Notes under the pieces: generated by a model
What the model saw: the letters and a program-made list of their open reading frames with translations, nothing else
The model's database searches: none
What the model was told of the DNA's origin: nothing
Shown: piece by piece, positions 8,710 through 17,356 of the stretch
Layout: each line of letters opens with the position of its first letter
Position numbering within the stretch: position 1 is the first letter of the stretch
DNA from: Hoeflea_A sp965228785
GTDB taxonomy: Bacteria; Pseudomonadota; Alphaproteobacteria; Rhizobiales; Rhizobiaceae
Direction: 5' to 3'
Length of the DNA: 64,000 nt
Assembly: GCA_965228785.1 (NCBI GenBank)
Contig: CBDDIF010000001.1
Coordinates: 2,294,001-2,358,000, forward strand
Made by a program: the position numbers and the translations under genes

Positions 8710-10119
8710 ATGGCTGACTTTACCGATCCCGTGTTTCTGGCACGGCTGCAATTTGCCTTCACGGTGTCGTTTCACATCATCTTTCCGGCGACCTCAATCG
8801 GCCTCGCCAGCTTTCTGGCCTTTGTGCAGTGGCGCTGGCTTCGAACCGGCGAGCAGGTCTATCTCACCCTGTTTGACTTCTGGATAAAGCCCTTCGCGGT
8901 CATCTTCGGCATGGGCGTCGTCTCGGGCCTGATGATGAGTTACGAGTTCGGCACCAACTGGAGCGTCTTTTCCGACAAGGCTGGACCGGTGATCGGGCCG
9001 TTGATGGGCTATGAGGTTTTGACCGCGTTCTTCATCGAAGCGGGCTTTCTTGGTGTCATGCTGTTTGGCCGTGACAAGGTCGGACCGCGACTACACTTTA
9101 CGGCGACGTTTCTGGTAGCGCTCGGCACACTCATGTCAGCCTTCTGGATCCTCAGCGTCAACAGCTGGATGCAGACACCAGCCGGCTATGGGATCAACGA
9201 GGTCGGCCAGTTCGTGCCGGAGGACTGGTTCGAAGTCATCTTCAATCCGTCCTTTCCCTACCGGCTCGTTCACATGGTTTTTGCGGCCTACCTGACCACC
9301 GCTCTGGTCGTTGCCGGCACCAGCGCTTATCACCTGCTCAAGGACAACGCCAACCAAACAAGCCGGACCATGTTTTCGCTGGCGATGTGGTTCATCGCCA
9401 TTATTGCGCCGCTGCAGATCCTTGCCGGAGACCAGCACGGGCTGAACAGCTACGAACACCAGCCGGCCAAGGTTGCCGCACTCGAAGGTCACTTCAAGAC
9501 GCAAAAGGCGGCTCCTGAATATTTGTGGGGCATTCCCAACGAGGAGACCGGTGAAGTCGAATACGGGTTTGCCATTCCCTATCTCGGCTCCTGGATCCTG
9601 ACTCACGACTTCAACGCAGAAATCATCGGACTCGATCAGTTCCCACGTGAGGATTGGCCGCCTGTAGCGATCGTCTTCTGGTCGTTTCGCATCATGGTCG
9701 GTCTCGGACTGCTGTTCTTCTGCCTGGGGACATGGGGTCTGGTGGAACGCTGGCGTGGCCGGCTTTACGATCGAAGACCGTTGGCGAAGTTTGCGCTGCT
9801 GCTCGGTCCTGCCGGTTATATCGCCGTGCTGAGCGGCTGGATCACGACCGAGGTCGGTCGGCAGCCATATACGATCTATGGGCTGTTGAGGACCGCCGAT
9901 TCCGCATCACCGATTGCGGCGCCGGCCGTGGCAACCTCGCTGCTGGCGATCGTCGTCGTCTACCTCTTCATTTTCGGCCTTGGCACCTATTACACCGTGC
10001 GCCTTCTGGGCAAGTCGCCACCGGACAGCCCGCCGCAGCAGACTCGAGGATTGCTCGACCAGGGCGGCAGCCGCGCGATCCGGATTCTCAAGGCGTTGCG
10101 GGGAGGAGCGAGATCATGA
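8710..10119 (+). CDS. cydA: Cytochrome bd-type quinol oxidase subunit I (CIO-like, short Q loop)
   Basis: 469 residues, the short-Q-loop length of CioA/CydA proteins. Haem ligands are visible: His22 (b595 equivalent) in SFHIIFPATS and His188 (b558) in YRLVHMVFAAY. Acidic proton-path residues occur in MGYEVLTAFFIEAGF (Glu102, Glu110). The quinol-binding motif GDQHGLNSYEHQPAK follows, with AALEGHF just after. With CydB it oxidises quinol and reduces O2 to water at high affinity. Cyanide-insensitive oxidases belong to this type, although insensitivity cannot be read from sequence. The stop overlaps the cydB ATG (ATGA). Confidence 0.96.
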   Translation: MADFTDPVFLARLQFAFTVSFHIIFPATSIGLASFLAFVQWRWLRTGEQVYLTLFDFWIKPFAVIFGMGVVSGLMMSYEFGTNWSVFSDKAGPVIGPLMGYEVLTAFFIEAGFLGVMLFGRDKVGPRLHFTATFLVALGTLMSAFWILSVNSWMQTPAGYGINEVGQFVPEDWFEVIFNPSFPYRLVHMVFAAYLTTALVVAGTSAYHLLKDNANQTSRTMFSLAMWFIAIIAPLQILAGDQHGLNSYEHQPAKVAALEGHFKTQKAAPEYLWGIPNEETGEVEYGFAIPYLGSWILTHDFNAEIIGLDQFPREDWPPVAIVFWSFRIMVGLGLLFFCLGTWGLVERWRGRLYDRRPLAKFALLLGPAGYIAVLSGWITTEVGRQPYTIYGLLRTADSASPIAAPAVATSLLAIVVVYLFIFGLGTYYTVRLLGKSPPDSPPQQTRGLLDQGGSRAIRILKALRGGARS

Positions 10120-11120
10120 TCCTCGACCTGGCAATGATCTGGGCTCTGATCCTGGCCATCGGCGTATTCGTCTACGTGGCCCTCGACGGTTTTGACCTGG
10201 GTGTCGGCATACTGTTTCCGCTGATGCGAGACGAGCAGGAACGCGATTCCGCGATTGGCGCCATCGCGCCGGTCTGGGACGGCAATGAAACCTGGCTGGT
10301 TCTAGGCGGCGGCGGTCTGCTGGCTGTTTTCCCGCTGGCTTATGCTGTGATCTTTCCGGCGCTCTATGTGCCCTTGATCGCCATGCTGCTGGCCCTGGTC
10401 TTTCGCGGCGTTGCTTTCGAGTACAGAGTCCACTCGGGTTCTCACAAACGGTTCTGGGATTGGGCCTTTTTCGGTGGATCGCTCGTTGCTGCCTTCGCAC
10501 AGGGTATCGCACTTGGTGCCTGGCTGCAGGGCATCGAAGTGGTCGACCGCGCTTATGCCGGTGGCTGGTGGGACTGGGTGTCGCCCTTCAGCGTCGCCAC
10601 CGGGCTTGCACTGGTTTGCGGCTACACGCTTCTCGGCGCCACCTGGCTCAATCTGAAGACCGAAGGTCTTCTCAACGAGCGGATGCGGGAACTGGTGTTT
10701 CCTCTGGCGGCCGCAACGGTCGCCTTCATTCTGGCCGTCAGCCTGTGGACACCGTTGCTCGACGCACGCTACTCGGACCGCTGGTTCTCGTGGCCGACAA
10801 TGCTATACGCACTGCCGGTTCCGTTGTTTGTCGGCGTCACCGTGCTGGTCCTCTGGAACGCCCTACGCCAGGGCTGGGAATTAACGGCATTTCTCGCAGC
10901 CGAAATGCTGTTCCTGCTGTGCTATATCGGCCTCGGTATCAGCGTCTGGCCGGACATCGTCCCGACGAGCGTGACCATTCACGAGGCGGCCGGACCGGAC
11001 AAGAGCCTCGGCTTTCTTCTGGTTGGAGCCGTGGTCCTGGTGCCTCTGATCCTGTTTTACACGGCATCGGCCTATTGGATCTTCCGCGGCAAGGTCAAGG
11101 ATGGCGGCTATCACCACTGA
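10116..11120 (+). CDS. cydB: Cytochrome bd-type quinol oxidase subunit II
   Basis: 334 residues starting at the ATG 10116, which overlaps the cydA stop and is preceded by GGGAGGAGCG. The N-terminus has the family signature VALDGFDLGVGILFPL, then WDGNETWLVLGGGGL and, later, GYTLLGATWLNLKTEG. About eight membrane helices. It completes the bd oxidase heterodimer. An open frame extends far upstream (to 9654) inside cydA, but that part is a shadow. The gene runs 20 bases into the next small gene. Confidence 0.96.
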   Translation: MILDLAMIWALILAIGVFVYVALDGFDLGVGILFPLMRDEQERDSAIGAIAPVWDGNETWLVLGGGGLLAVFPLAYAVIFPALYVPLIAMLLALVFRGVAFEYRVHSGSHKRFWDWAFFGGSLVAAFAQGIALGAWLQGIEVVDRAYAGGWWDWVSPFSVATGLALVCGYTLLGATWLNLKTEGLLNERMRELVFPLAAATVAFILAVSLWTPLLDARYSDRWFSWPTMLYALPVPLFVGVTVLVLWNALRQGWELTAFLAAEMLFLLCYIGLGISVWPDIVPTSVTIHEAAGPDKSLGFLLVGAVVLVPLILFYTASAYWIFRGKVKDGGYHH

Positions 11121-11250
11121 GGGACACAGGTCGCGGCAAGAACCGCAGCCGCTCTGGAAACGGTTGCTTTGGTTTGCTGCCCTGTGGGGGCTTGGCGTGG
11201 CAACCATAGCCGCCGTTGGCCTGTTCATCCGCACGGTGGTTTTCAGCTAA
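11101..11250 (+). CDS. Small single-helix oxidase subunit, DUF2474/CydX-like
   Basis: A 49-residue ORF, too short for usual length cut-offs. ATG at 11101 lies inside the last codons of cydB, with AAGG four bases before; TAA at 11248-11250. After a polar head (MAAITTEGHRSRQEPQP) comes LWKRLLWFAALWGLGV, one transmembrane helix and a short C-terminal RTVVFS tail. A basic-aromatic start to a single helix directly behind cydB is the hallmark of DUF2474 proteins, which follow CIO-type cydAB genes; CydX plays the matching role in E. coli. It probably stabilises the haem site of the oxidase. It overlaps the 3' end of the convergent permease by eight bases. Confidence 0.8.
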   Translation: MAAITTEGHRSRQEPQPLWKRLLWFAALWGLGVATIAAVGLFIRTVVFS

Positions 11251-12490
11251 GGCGCGGCATGGCAAAGGCCACCCAGATGTAGGTCACTGCGATTGATACC
11301 AGCGTTACGGGAAGCACCAGCCGAGTGAATTGCCAGAAGGTGAACGGTTTGGCTCCGAATTTTTCGGCCTGCTGGACAACAATGACGTTGCTGGCGGCAC
11401 TGACGATGAACAGATTGCCGGCCAGTGTGCTCATGGCGGCGAGCAGCATCAGCGTGGCCGCGTCGCTTTCCGTCAATAGGTTGAGATAGATTTCCACCAC
11501 CGGAACATTGGAGAAGAGCTGACTTGCGCCGAAACCGATGGCTGTGACAACGACAGGCTCGCCGAGGTGCGATTGCAGCGGATCCAGCAATGACTGAAGG
11601 ATGCCTGATTGCAGGATCGATCCGGTGACCACAAACATGGCTACGAAGAATATCAGGGTGTGCCAGTCGACCTGACGAAACAAAGATATCCGGTGCGGTG
11701 AAAACAGATAAACCGGCAAACAGGCGATGACGCTGATCGCGCCGAGAGGCAGGTCGATTTGCGGATAACTGCCGGCCAAAAGGCTGTCACCAACGACGAG
11801 TGCGACCAGCAGAATGGTGCTGAGATAGGCCGGCCAAGCAAGTTGTCGGGTTGGATCGGGCAAGCTGCCATTGCCACCAGAGTCACTGTTGTTGCGATTC
11901 ATGCAAAGAAGGAGCCAGCCATAGGAGAACGCCAGCGACAGCACGGTAGGGACCGCCAGCCACCCGGCAAAGATGCCGATCGGGTTGGTGAAATGGCCAT
12001 CGGCGACAATCAGGATATTCTGCGGATTGCCGACCGGCGACATCATGCTGGCGACGGTCACAGTGATGCACAATGCGGTCAGTGGTACGACAGGCCCAAT
12101 GCCGAACGCCAGCGCGATCGATAGCGCGATCGGGACGCCGATAACCGCAGCAGCGTCGTTGGTCAGCACCATAGACGTCAGGCCGGTGATCATCATGAAG
12201 AACAGCAACGCGCCGGGCATGCCGCCCTTAGATTCCGCAATTCGCGCGCTGATCCAGTGGGGCAGTCCGGAATCGTAGAGCGCGGAGGCGACTGAAAAGA
12301 CACCGAACAGATAGAAAATTACGTTCCAGTCGATGGCTTTGAACGCCGCTGTCGGCGAGATTTGTCCGAAGGCGAGGAGCACAAGCGCGCCTGCCACCAT
12401 AATCTGCCAGATGCGGATATTGGCAGGCAGCCATTGCCTGACAGCAATTGCCACGAAGATCATGACGGCAATGATCAGGCTGAGGTTCAT
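11243..12490 (-). CDS. SLC13/ArsB-type ion transporter superfamily permease
   Basis: 415 residues, about eleven membrane helices, in two repeats. Each repeat carries the re-entrant motif expected of the ion-transporter superfamily: LTNDAAAVIGVPIALS near residue 110 followed by SPVGNPQNILIV near 152, and in the second half FSNVPVVEIYLNLL near 310 followed by GNLFIVSAASNVIVV near 343. The N-rich motifs (TND, GNPQN, SNVP, ASN) match Na+ or H+-coupled anion exporters/symporters such as ArsB, NhaD and DASS relatives. The substrate cannot be assigned. No arsenic genes adjoin it. It converges with cydAB and its small subunit. Confidence 0.8.
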   Translation of the reverse strand: MNLSLIIAVMIFVAIAVRQWLPANIRIWQIMVAGALVLLAFGQISPTAAFKAIDWNVIFYLFGVFSVASALYDSGLPHWISARIAESKGGMPGALLFFMMITGLTSMVLTNDAAAVIGVPIALSIALAFGIGPVVPLTALCITVTVASMMSPVGNPQNILIVADGHFTNPIGIFAGWLAVPTVLSLAFSYGWLLLCMNRNNSDSGGNGSLPDPTRQLAWPAYLSTILLVALVVGDSLLAGSYPQIDLPLGAISVIACLPVYLFSPHRISLFRQVDWHTLIFFVAMFVVTGSILQSGILQSLLDPLQSHLGEPVVVTAIGFGASQLFSNVPVVEIYLNLLTESDAATLMLLAAMSTLAGNLFIVSAASNVIVVQQAEKFGAKPFTFWQFTRLVLPVTLVSIAVTYIWVAFAMPRLS

Positions 12491-12662
12491 CAGCCATGCC
12501 CCAACTGAACGGGCGGTGCATTACAGACAGTCAGCAAAACTTTTGCAATCAGCAGAATGGCCGTCCGCGTGAAAACTCTGTTCCTCTTGCCTTCTGCAAG
12601 AGGTCTCAGGTTTGCCGGAATGCTCCATTTTTCGGTATCGGGCTCGCCTGGCCTCGTTACGG

Positions 12663-12693
12663 ACGGGGCCGGATTGGTTGTAACCGGCCCCGT
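12663..12693 (-). terminator. Ten-base-pair GC-rich stem-loop after the serine hydrolase gene
   Basis: ACGGGGCCGG (12663-12672) pairs perfectly with CCGGCCCCGT (12684-12693), loop of 11. It lies 9 bases beyond the stop of the gene ending at 12703. There is no T-tract on either side, so it may be a Rho-assisted or 3'-end-protecting hairpin. Confidence 0.5.
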
Positions 12694-12702
12694 ACATTGT
12701 TG

Positions 12703-13845
12703 CTAGTTCGCGTACACGGCGGTTTCAAAAGCTTCGTAAGTCCGCATGTACGGTTCTTCCACAAACGGCAGCGATTGCGTGAAGATAACGGCTGCCACAT
12801 CTGATGCTGGGTCCACCCAATAATGGGTGTTGCAGACACCGGCCCAGCTTTGGGAGCCGGCCTTGCGGCGGCCTGGCACGTTCGCTTCGGAGCGAACAGC
12901 CGCGAAGCTGTGTGTGGTGCCTTCCGGAAGGAGCACGTCAGCTGTCACCGGCGGTACAACCGTGACCATCCGTTGGAAAGTTTTGCCCTCCATCTGGTCC
13001 TCAAGCATGGCGGCAAAGGCACTTTCAGACAGAATGCGCCGACCGTCCAGTTCGCCGCCCTTGAGGATCATCCGCAGGAACCTGATGTAATCCGGCGCCG
13101 TCGAATAAAGGCAATGGCCCATGCCGTAGACTTCCGGCTGCGGCGGCGGGGCCAAATCAAACGGACCGAATTTGCCGTCTTCGCCGCGTGCCTGCACGCC
13201 CGCGAGGCGGTCAAGCATTGCATCGGGTTCAAACCCGGTGTTCTTCATGCCAAGCGGATCAAAGATCTCTTCATGGCAGAATTGATCCATGGTGCGTCCG
13301 TCCAGCGCCTCCACGACTTGCCCAAGCCAGTCGATACTCGGGCCGTAACCCCAACGCTCGCCGGGATCGTACATCAGCGGGTAGCTTAGCGAGGCTTTGG
13401 TGCCGCTCAGAATGCTCGGGTGTTCCGTCGCTTCCAGGTACTTGGCCACGTCGGGACACCAGAACTCGTATTCCAGCCCGCTGCGATGGGTTGCCAAATG
13501 GCGCATCGTGGCTGTCGTTCTCGGCTCGCGCATGATCGGGGTATCCCCGTCCCAGCCGTCCAGCACCTGAAGGTTGTTCCATTCCGGAAGAACATCGGCC
13601 ACGGGCGTATCCATCGACATCTTGCCCCGGTCGATCATCATCATTGCGGCCAGTGAGCCCACGGCCTTCGTGGCTGAGAAGATGCGAAACACCGTGTCTT
13701 CGGCTGCAGCGCGCCCCTCGGCAGCCTCGCCGGCGCTGCCGGAATAGGTCACCCCATCCGAGTTGGCACTCATGGCAACGACAAAGGGCACGTGTTGCGC
13801 CGCCACAGCGTCGCTCAAGATCTGATCAATGTTTTGCGATGGCAT
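12703..13845 (-). CDS. Serine hydrolase, beta-lactamase (class C / EstB-like) family
   Basis: 380 residues, a typical length for esterases and peptidases of the penicillin-binding-protein fold. The nucleophile motif S57-A-T-K60 lies in FRIFSATKAVGS; the second motif is Y167-G-P-S in RWGYGPSIDW in place of Y-X-N. The C-terminal third ends with THYWVDPASDVAAVIFTQ, the usual last strands. No signal peptide, so it is probably a cytoplasmic esterase rather than an exported beta-lactamase. The ATG is preceded by AGGGAGGAAAAAG, a strong site. Divergent from the winged-helix regulator starting near 13989. Confidence 0.87.
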   Translation of the reverse strand: MPSQNIDQILSDAVAAQHVPFVVAMSANSDGVTYSGSAGEAAEGRAAAEDTVFRIFSATKAVGSLAAMMMIDRGKMSMDTPVADVLPEWNNLQVLDGWDGDTPIMREPRTTATMRHLATHRSGLEYEFWCPDVAKYLEATEHPSILSGTKASLSYPLMYDPGERWGYGPSIDWLGQVVEALDGRTMDQFCHEEIFDPLGMKNTGFEPDAMLDRLAGVQARGEDGKFGPFDLAPPPQPEVYGMGHCLYSTAPDYIRFLRMILKGGELDGRRILSESAFAAMLEDQMEGKTFQRMVTVVPPVTADVLLPEGTTHSFAAVRSEANVPGRRKAGSQSWAGVCNTHYWVDPASDVAAVIFTQSLPFVEEPYMRTYEAFETAVYAN

Positions 13846-13988
13846 CTTTTTCCTCCCTGGTTTGTCAGCAAAAAGTTAGTCTGCCTGTCACGGCAAGGCA
13901 ATCTAAACGCGAGAAGGGGCGTTGTTGCCAAGCTACAGAGCGAGCCGGTAAATTACCGGTCAACGTCGATCGAAAAGGGGACCCTTCG

Positions 13989-15527
13989 ATACAATACGCA
14001 TTCGACAAGTTTCAATTGAGCACGGAACGGCGCGAATTGTGCGTCGATGGCGTTCCTGTTTCGGTTGAGCCGCAGGTGTTCGACATATTGGCGTTTCTCA
14101 TCGAGCAGCGCGAACGTGTTGTATCACGAGACGAACTGATCGAATCCATCTGGCAAGGCCGGATTATCTCCGACGCTGCCCTGAGCAGCCGCATAAGAGA
14201 TGTCCGAACGGTGCTCGGAGACACGGGTGCGCAACAGGCCTTCATCAAGACGTTGCACGGGCGTGGATTTCGCTTCGTCGGCAATCTTCTCGCGGCCGAA
14301 GATGTAGCGCCGGCGGTCATTCCAAGTCCCACGCACGATGCGGATCGGCCATCAATCGCCGTGCTGCCGTTTCGGAGCCTCGGCGGTGACGAAACCCAGG
14401 ACTATTTCGTCGACGGCATCTGCGACGACATCATCAATGATCTTTCGCGGCTGAAATGGTTGTTCGTGATCGCCCGCAATTCGACTTACTCCTACAAGAA
14501 CGCTCAGACTGAGGCCCACGCAATCGCCCGGGAGCTGGGGGTGCGATACCTGCTCGACGGGGCCGTGCGCCGCGATGGAGATCGGGTGCGCGTCAGTGTT
14601 GAGTTGCTCGATTGCGAAGCGGACAATCCGATCTGGGCGGAAAGGTTCGATCGTGAGCTGAAGGATATTTTTGCGGTTCAGGATCAGATCACGCAGCGTA
14701 TCGTTGCTACTCTTGAAACCAAGGTCAGCGCTGCGGAAGGGTCCCGGTCTTTCCGCAAGCCGGTGCAAAATCTCGACGCCTGGGAACATGTCATTCGTGC
14801 CATGGCGCTGGTTGGCGAATTTACCAACGAGGCCAGTGTCAAAGCACTGGCACTGCTCGACCGCGCCATCGAAATCGATCCGACCTACGCCCGTGCTTAC
14901 AGCCAGAAGGCCTGGACGACCGCCTGGCGCATCCACCAGGGTTGGGAAGATACCGAAAAGGCGCTGGCTGTTTCTATCAAGGCGGCCGAGCAGGCGGTCA
15001 AGAATGACCCGGAGGAGCCTTGGGCCTACATCGCTTGGCTCTTCATTGCGACGATCCTCCGCGATGCGGATATGCTGGTGGAGTCGGCCAGAAAATCGCT
15101 GGAAATCAATCCGAACTTCGCCATGGCGCACTCCTGGATGGGAGCAGCCTACGCGCTGGCGGGACAAGGCGAAAAATCACTGGAATGGATTGAAAACGCC
15201 CGGCGGCTGAGCCCCCGTGACATGTTCAAGGAGGAGTTCGACGTTCACACCAGCTACGCCTATTTTCAGGTCGGAGATTACGCAAATGCCTGCAACTTCG
15301 CCTCGCGGGCCAGTCTGCCCAGACCGGATCATGTGTACCCGCGGCTGGTCCTTGCGACATCGCACGCCCACCAAGGAAATTTGGAGGCGGCTCGAATGCA
15401 GGCCACGAAAATCCTCGACCTTGTGCCGGATTTTTCACTCAAGCAGGCTGAAGAATCCTGTGTGTTTGTCCAGGAAGATGACATTGCACGGTTCGTTCAA
15501 GGATTGCGGCTGGCCGGCCTGAGCTAG
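13989..15527 (+). CDS. Winged-helix (OmpR-type) regulator with TolB-like domain and TPR repeats
   Basis: About 512 residues. It starts with a Trans_reg_C winged helix: QYAFDKFQLSTERREL, VEPQVFDILAFLIEQRERVV, then IISDAALSSRIRDVR and the wing HGRGFRFVG. A TolB/FlgO-like domain follows (SIAVLPFRSLGGDETQDYF, LLDGAVRRDGDRVRV, IWAERFDREL), and then TPR helices to the C-terminus. Such proteins often sit beside cyclases and respond to unknown ligands. The start is odd: no ATG/GTG/TTG lies between an ATG at 13839 and the domain. The 13839 start would overlap the divergent gene's start codon and add 50 residues absent from the family. ATA at 13989, nine bases after AGGGGA, would give the expected N-terminus. 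Product class is firm, start is not. Confidence 0.75.
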   Translation: MQYAFDKFQLSTERRELCVDGVPVSVEPQVFDILAFLIEQRERVVSRDELIESIWQGRIISDAALSSRIRDVRTVLGDTGAQQAFIKTLHGRGFRFVGNLLAAEDVAPAVIPSPTHDADRPSIAVLPFRSLGGDETQDYFVDGICDDIINDLSRLKWLFVIARNSTYSYKNAQTEAHAIARELGVRYLLDGAVRRDGDRVRVSVELLDCEADNPIWAERFDRELKDIFAVQDQITQRIVATLETKVSAAEGSRSFRKPVQNLDAWEHVIRAMALVGEFTNEASVKALALLDRAIEIDPTYARAYSQKAWTTAWRIHQGWEDTEKALAVSIKAAEQAVKNDPEEPWAYIAWLFIATILRDADMLVESARKSLEINPNFAMAHSWMGAAYALAGQGEKSLEWIENARRLSPRDMFKEEFDVHTSYAYFQVGDYANACNFASRASLPRPDHVYPRLVLATSHAHQGNLEAARMQATKILDLVPDFSLKQAEESCVFVQEDDIARFVQGLRLAGLS

Positions 15528-15646
15528 CGACTTATTCGGCAGGAACGGCCTTTGTTGGGTTGCGGCGAGGGCAACTCCATCGCAGTCTGGATGCAAACGA
15601 AATTGGGGAATGGGGACGGCACGACAATTTCAACAGGAGAAGCGGC

Positions 15647-16387
15647 ATGTTCGAAACCCAAATCGACCGTAACCACAATCTGATCCTCGTCACGCCGACA
15701 GGAACGCTTTCAGCGGCGGATTTCGAGGGGCTGGGGGAGACAGTCAACGACTATATCAACCGCAACGACAAGGCGCCTGGGCTCGTGCTGAATGCCGAAG
15801 GCCTGCCGCACTGGAAAGATGCCACTGCCCTGTTTGCGCATCTCAAGATGGTGCGGGACCATCACAAGGTCATTTCCCGGGTAGCGCTGGTCAGCGATAG
15901 CGCAACTCTGTCGATCATGCCGACACTGGTCGACCAGTTCGTCGACGCCAAGATCCGCCATTTCAAGCAGGAAGATCTGGAGCAGGCCAAGACCTGGGCA
16001 TCTGAAGCCGAGCAGGCCGGAGCATCGATCAAGATGATCGAAGGCATGCCCTCCGACGTTATCGCCTACGAGATCGTCGGGACACTGGCGTCGCGGGACT
16101 ACGATGCCATTCTGACGCCGATGGTCGACGAAAAGCTCAAAACGCACGACAAGATCAAGGTGCTGGTCGTGCTCGGCGAAGCATTCGACGGTGCGACCGC
16201 TGGTGCTTTGTGGGACGACACGCGCCTGGGTGTGCGTCACCTGACGGGCTTCTCGAAACTCGCGATTGTCTCCGATCTTGCCTGGGTTCGGCAAAGTGCC
16301 AAATTCTTCGGGCCTCTGGTGCCGGCCCAGATGCACGTTTTCGCGCTGGGCGAATTGGAAGACGCCAAGACATGGATTGTCACCTGA
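15647..16387 (+). CDS. Tandem SpoIIAA-like (STAS-related) protein
   Basis: 246 residues from the ATG at 15647, six bases after AGGAGA. Two SpoIIAA-like domains follow each other: residues 1-125 (IDRNHNLILVTPTGTLSAAD, then VALVSDSATLSIMPTLVDQF) and 130-246 (VIAYEIVGTLASRDYDAIL, then LAIVSDLAWVRQSAKFFG). Most family members have one domain of about 120 residues, so this is an internal duplication or fusion. Function in this family is unknown; the fold resembles anti-sigma-antagonist and lipid-binding STAS domains. The next gene, 67 bases on in the same direction, is a persulfide dioxygenase. Confidence 0.8.
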   Translation: MFETQIDRNHNLILVTPTGTLSAADFEGLGETVNDYINRNDKAPGLVLNAEGLPHWKDATALFAHLKMVRDHHKVISRVALVSDSATLSIMPTLVDQFVDAKIRHFKQEDLEQAKTWASEAEQAGASIKMIEGMPSDVIAYEIVGTLASRDYDAILTPMVDEKLKTHDKIKVLVVLGEAFDGATAGALWDDTRLGVRHLTGFSKLAIVSDLAWVRQSAKFFGPLVPAQMHVFALGELEDAKTWIVT

Positions 16388-16454
16388 GGCATGATTTCCG
16401 GCCTTGCGTGACAACCGATACGACTGCATGCTGTGCTCAAAGGAGGACCGCGCA

Positions 16455-17345
16455 ATGCCGCTCCCGTTCAATCCGGATTTTTCGATCAAGCCGGAAGTTG
16501 TTGCCTTTTTCGATGAGGGATCGAATACGATCTCCTACATCGTGCGTGATCCAACATCGACATCCTGTGCAGTCGTCGATGCCGTCATGGAATTCGACTA
16601 TTCCGCCGGGAAGCTGACGTTCGACGGCGCAGACGCGATGATCAAACGAATCCGCGACGAGGGTTGGACGCTTGAATGGCTGATCGAGACGCATATCCAT
16701 GCCGATCACCTGTCGGGCGCGCCGTATATTCAGCGTGAGCTGGGCGGCAAGATCGGCATTGGAGAACAGGTTACCGAGGTGCAGGAAACCTTCGGCAAGA
16801 TCTTCAACGAAGGAACCGAGTTCCAGCGAGACGGATCGCAATTCGATCGCCTGTTTACCGATGGTGACACGTATCGGGTTGGCGCCTTGACAGGGCATGT
16901 GATGCACACGCCGGGCCACACGCCGGCCTGCATGACCCACGTCATAGGTAATGCTGCTTTCGTCGGCGATACTCTGTTCATGCCCGATGGTGGATCGGCG
17001 CGGGCGGATTTTCCAGGAGGGGACGCCCGCACGCTCTATCGTTCGGTGCGCCGGGTGCTGGAACTGCCGGGCGAGACCAGGCTGTTCATGTGCCACGACT
17101 ATGGTCCGAATGGCCGCGAAATACGCTGGGAAACGAGCGTTGCGGATGAACGCGCGAACAATATCCACGTCCGCGATGGTGTCGACGAAGACAGCTTCGT
17201 GGCCATGCGCGAGGCACGCGACGAGACGCTGGCCATGCCCAAACTGATCGTGCCGTCACTGCAGGTGAATATGCGTGCCGGCAAACTGCCCGACGCCGAG
17301 GACAATGGTACCGTCTATTTGAAGGTCCCGATCAACAAGCTGTAG
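16455..17345 (+). CDS. Metallo-beta-lactamase-fold persulfide dioxygenase (ETHE1/Blh-like)
   Basis: 296 residues from ATG 16455, eight bases after a full AGGAGG. The metal motif THIHADHLSGA (H-X-H-X-D-H) is followed by HTPGHTPACMTH, GDTLFMPDGG with ARADFPGGDARTLYRS, and CHDYGPNGREIRWETSV. This last block is characteristic of ETHE1-like Fe(II) persulfide dioxygenases, which oxidise glutathione persulfide to sulfite. The C-terminal region ends in the usual PINKL. Cytoplasmic. Probably cotranscribed with the tandem SpoIIAA-like gene; no rhodanese or sulfide:quinone reductase gene is near. It could instead be a biofilm-associated Blh protein of the same family. Confidence 0.87.
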   Translation: MPLPFNPDFSIKPEVVAFFDEGSNTISYIVRDPTSTSCAVVDAVMEFDYSAGKLTFDGADAMIKRIRDEGWTLEWLIETHIHADHLSGAPYIQRELGGKIGIGEQVTEVQETFGKIFNEGTEFQRDGSQFDRLFTDGDTYRVGALTGHVMHTPGHTPACMTHVIGNAAFVGDTLFMPDGGSARADFPGGDARTLYRSVRRVLELPGETRLFMCHDYGPNGREIRWETSVADERANNIHVRDGVDEDSFVAMREARDETLAMPKLIVPSLQVNMRAGKLPDAEDNGTVYLKVPINKL

Positions 17346-17356
17346 GTCAGGTACGG

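Noticed and set aside
9654..10115. Extended N-terminus for cydB
   Set aside because: This part lies inside cydA in another frame; the ATG at 10116 with GGGAGGAGCG gives the standard N-terminus.
12663..12693. Classical Rho-independent terminator
   Set aside because: The stem is strong but neither strand has a T-run after it, so it is listed only as a terminator-like stem-loop.
13839..13988. ATG 13839 as start of the winged-helix regulator
   Set aside because: It would overlap the start codon and binding site of the divergent hydrolase, and the 50 extra residues have no family counterpart.
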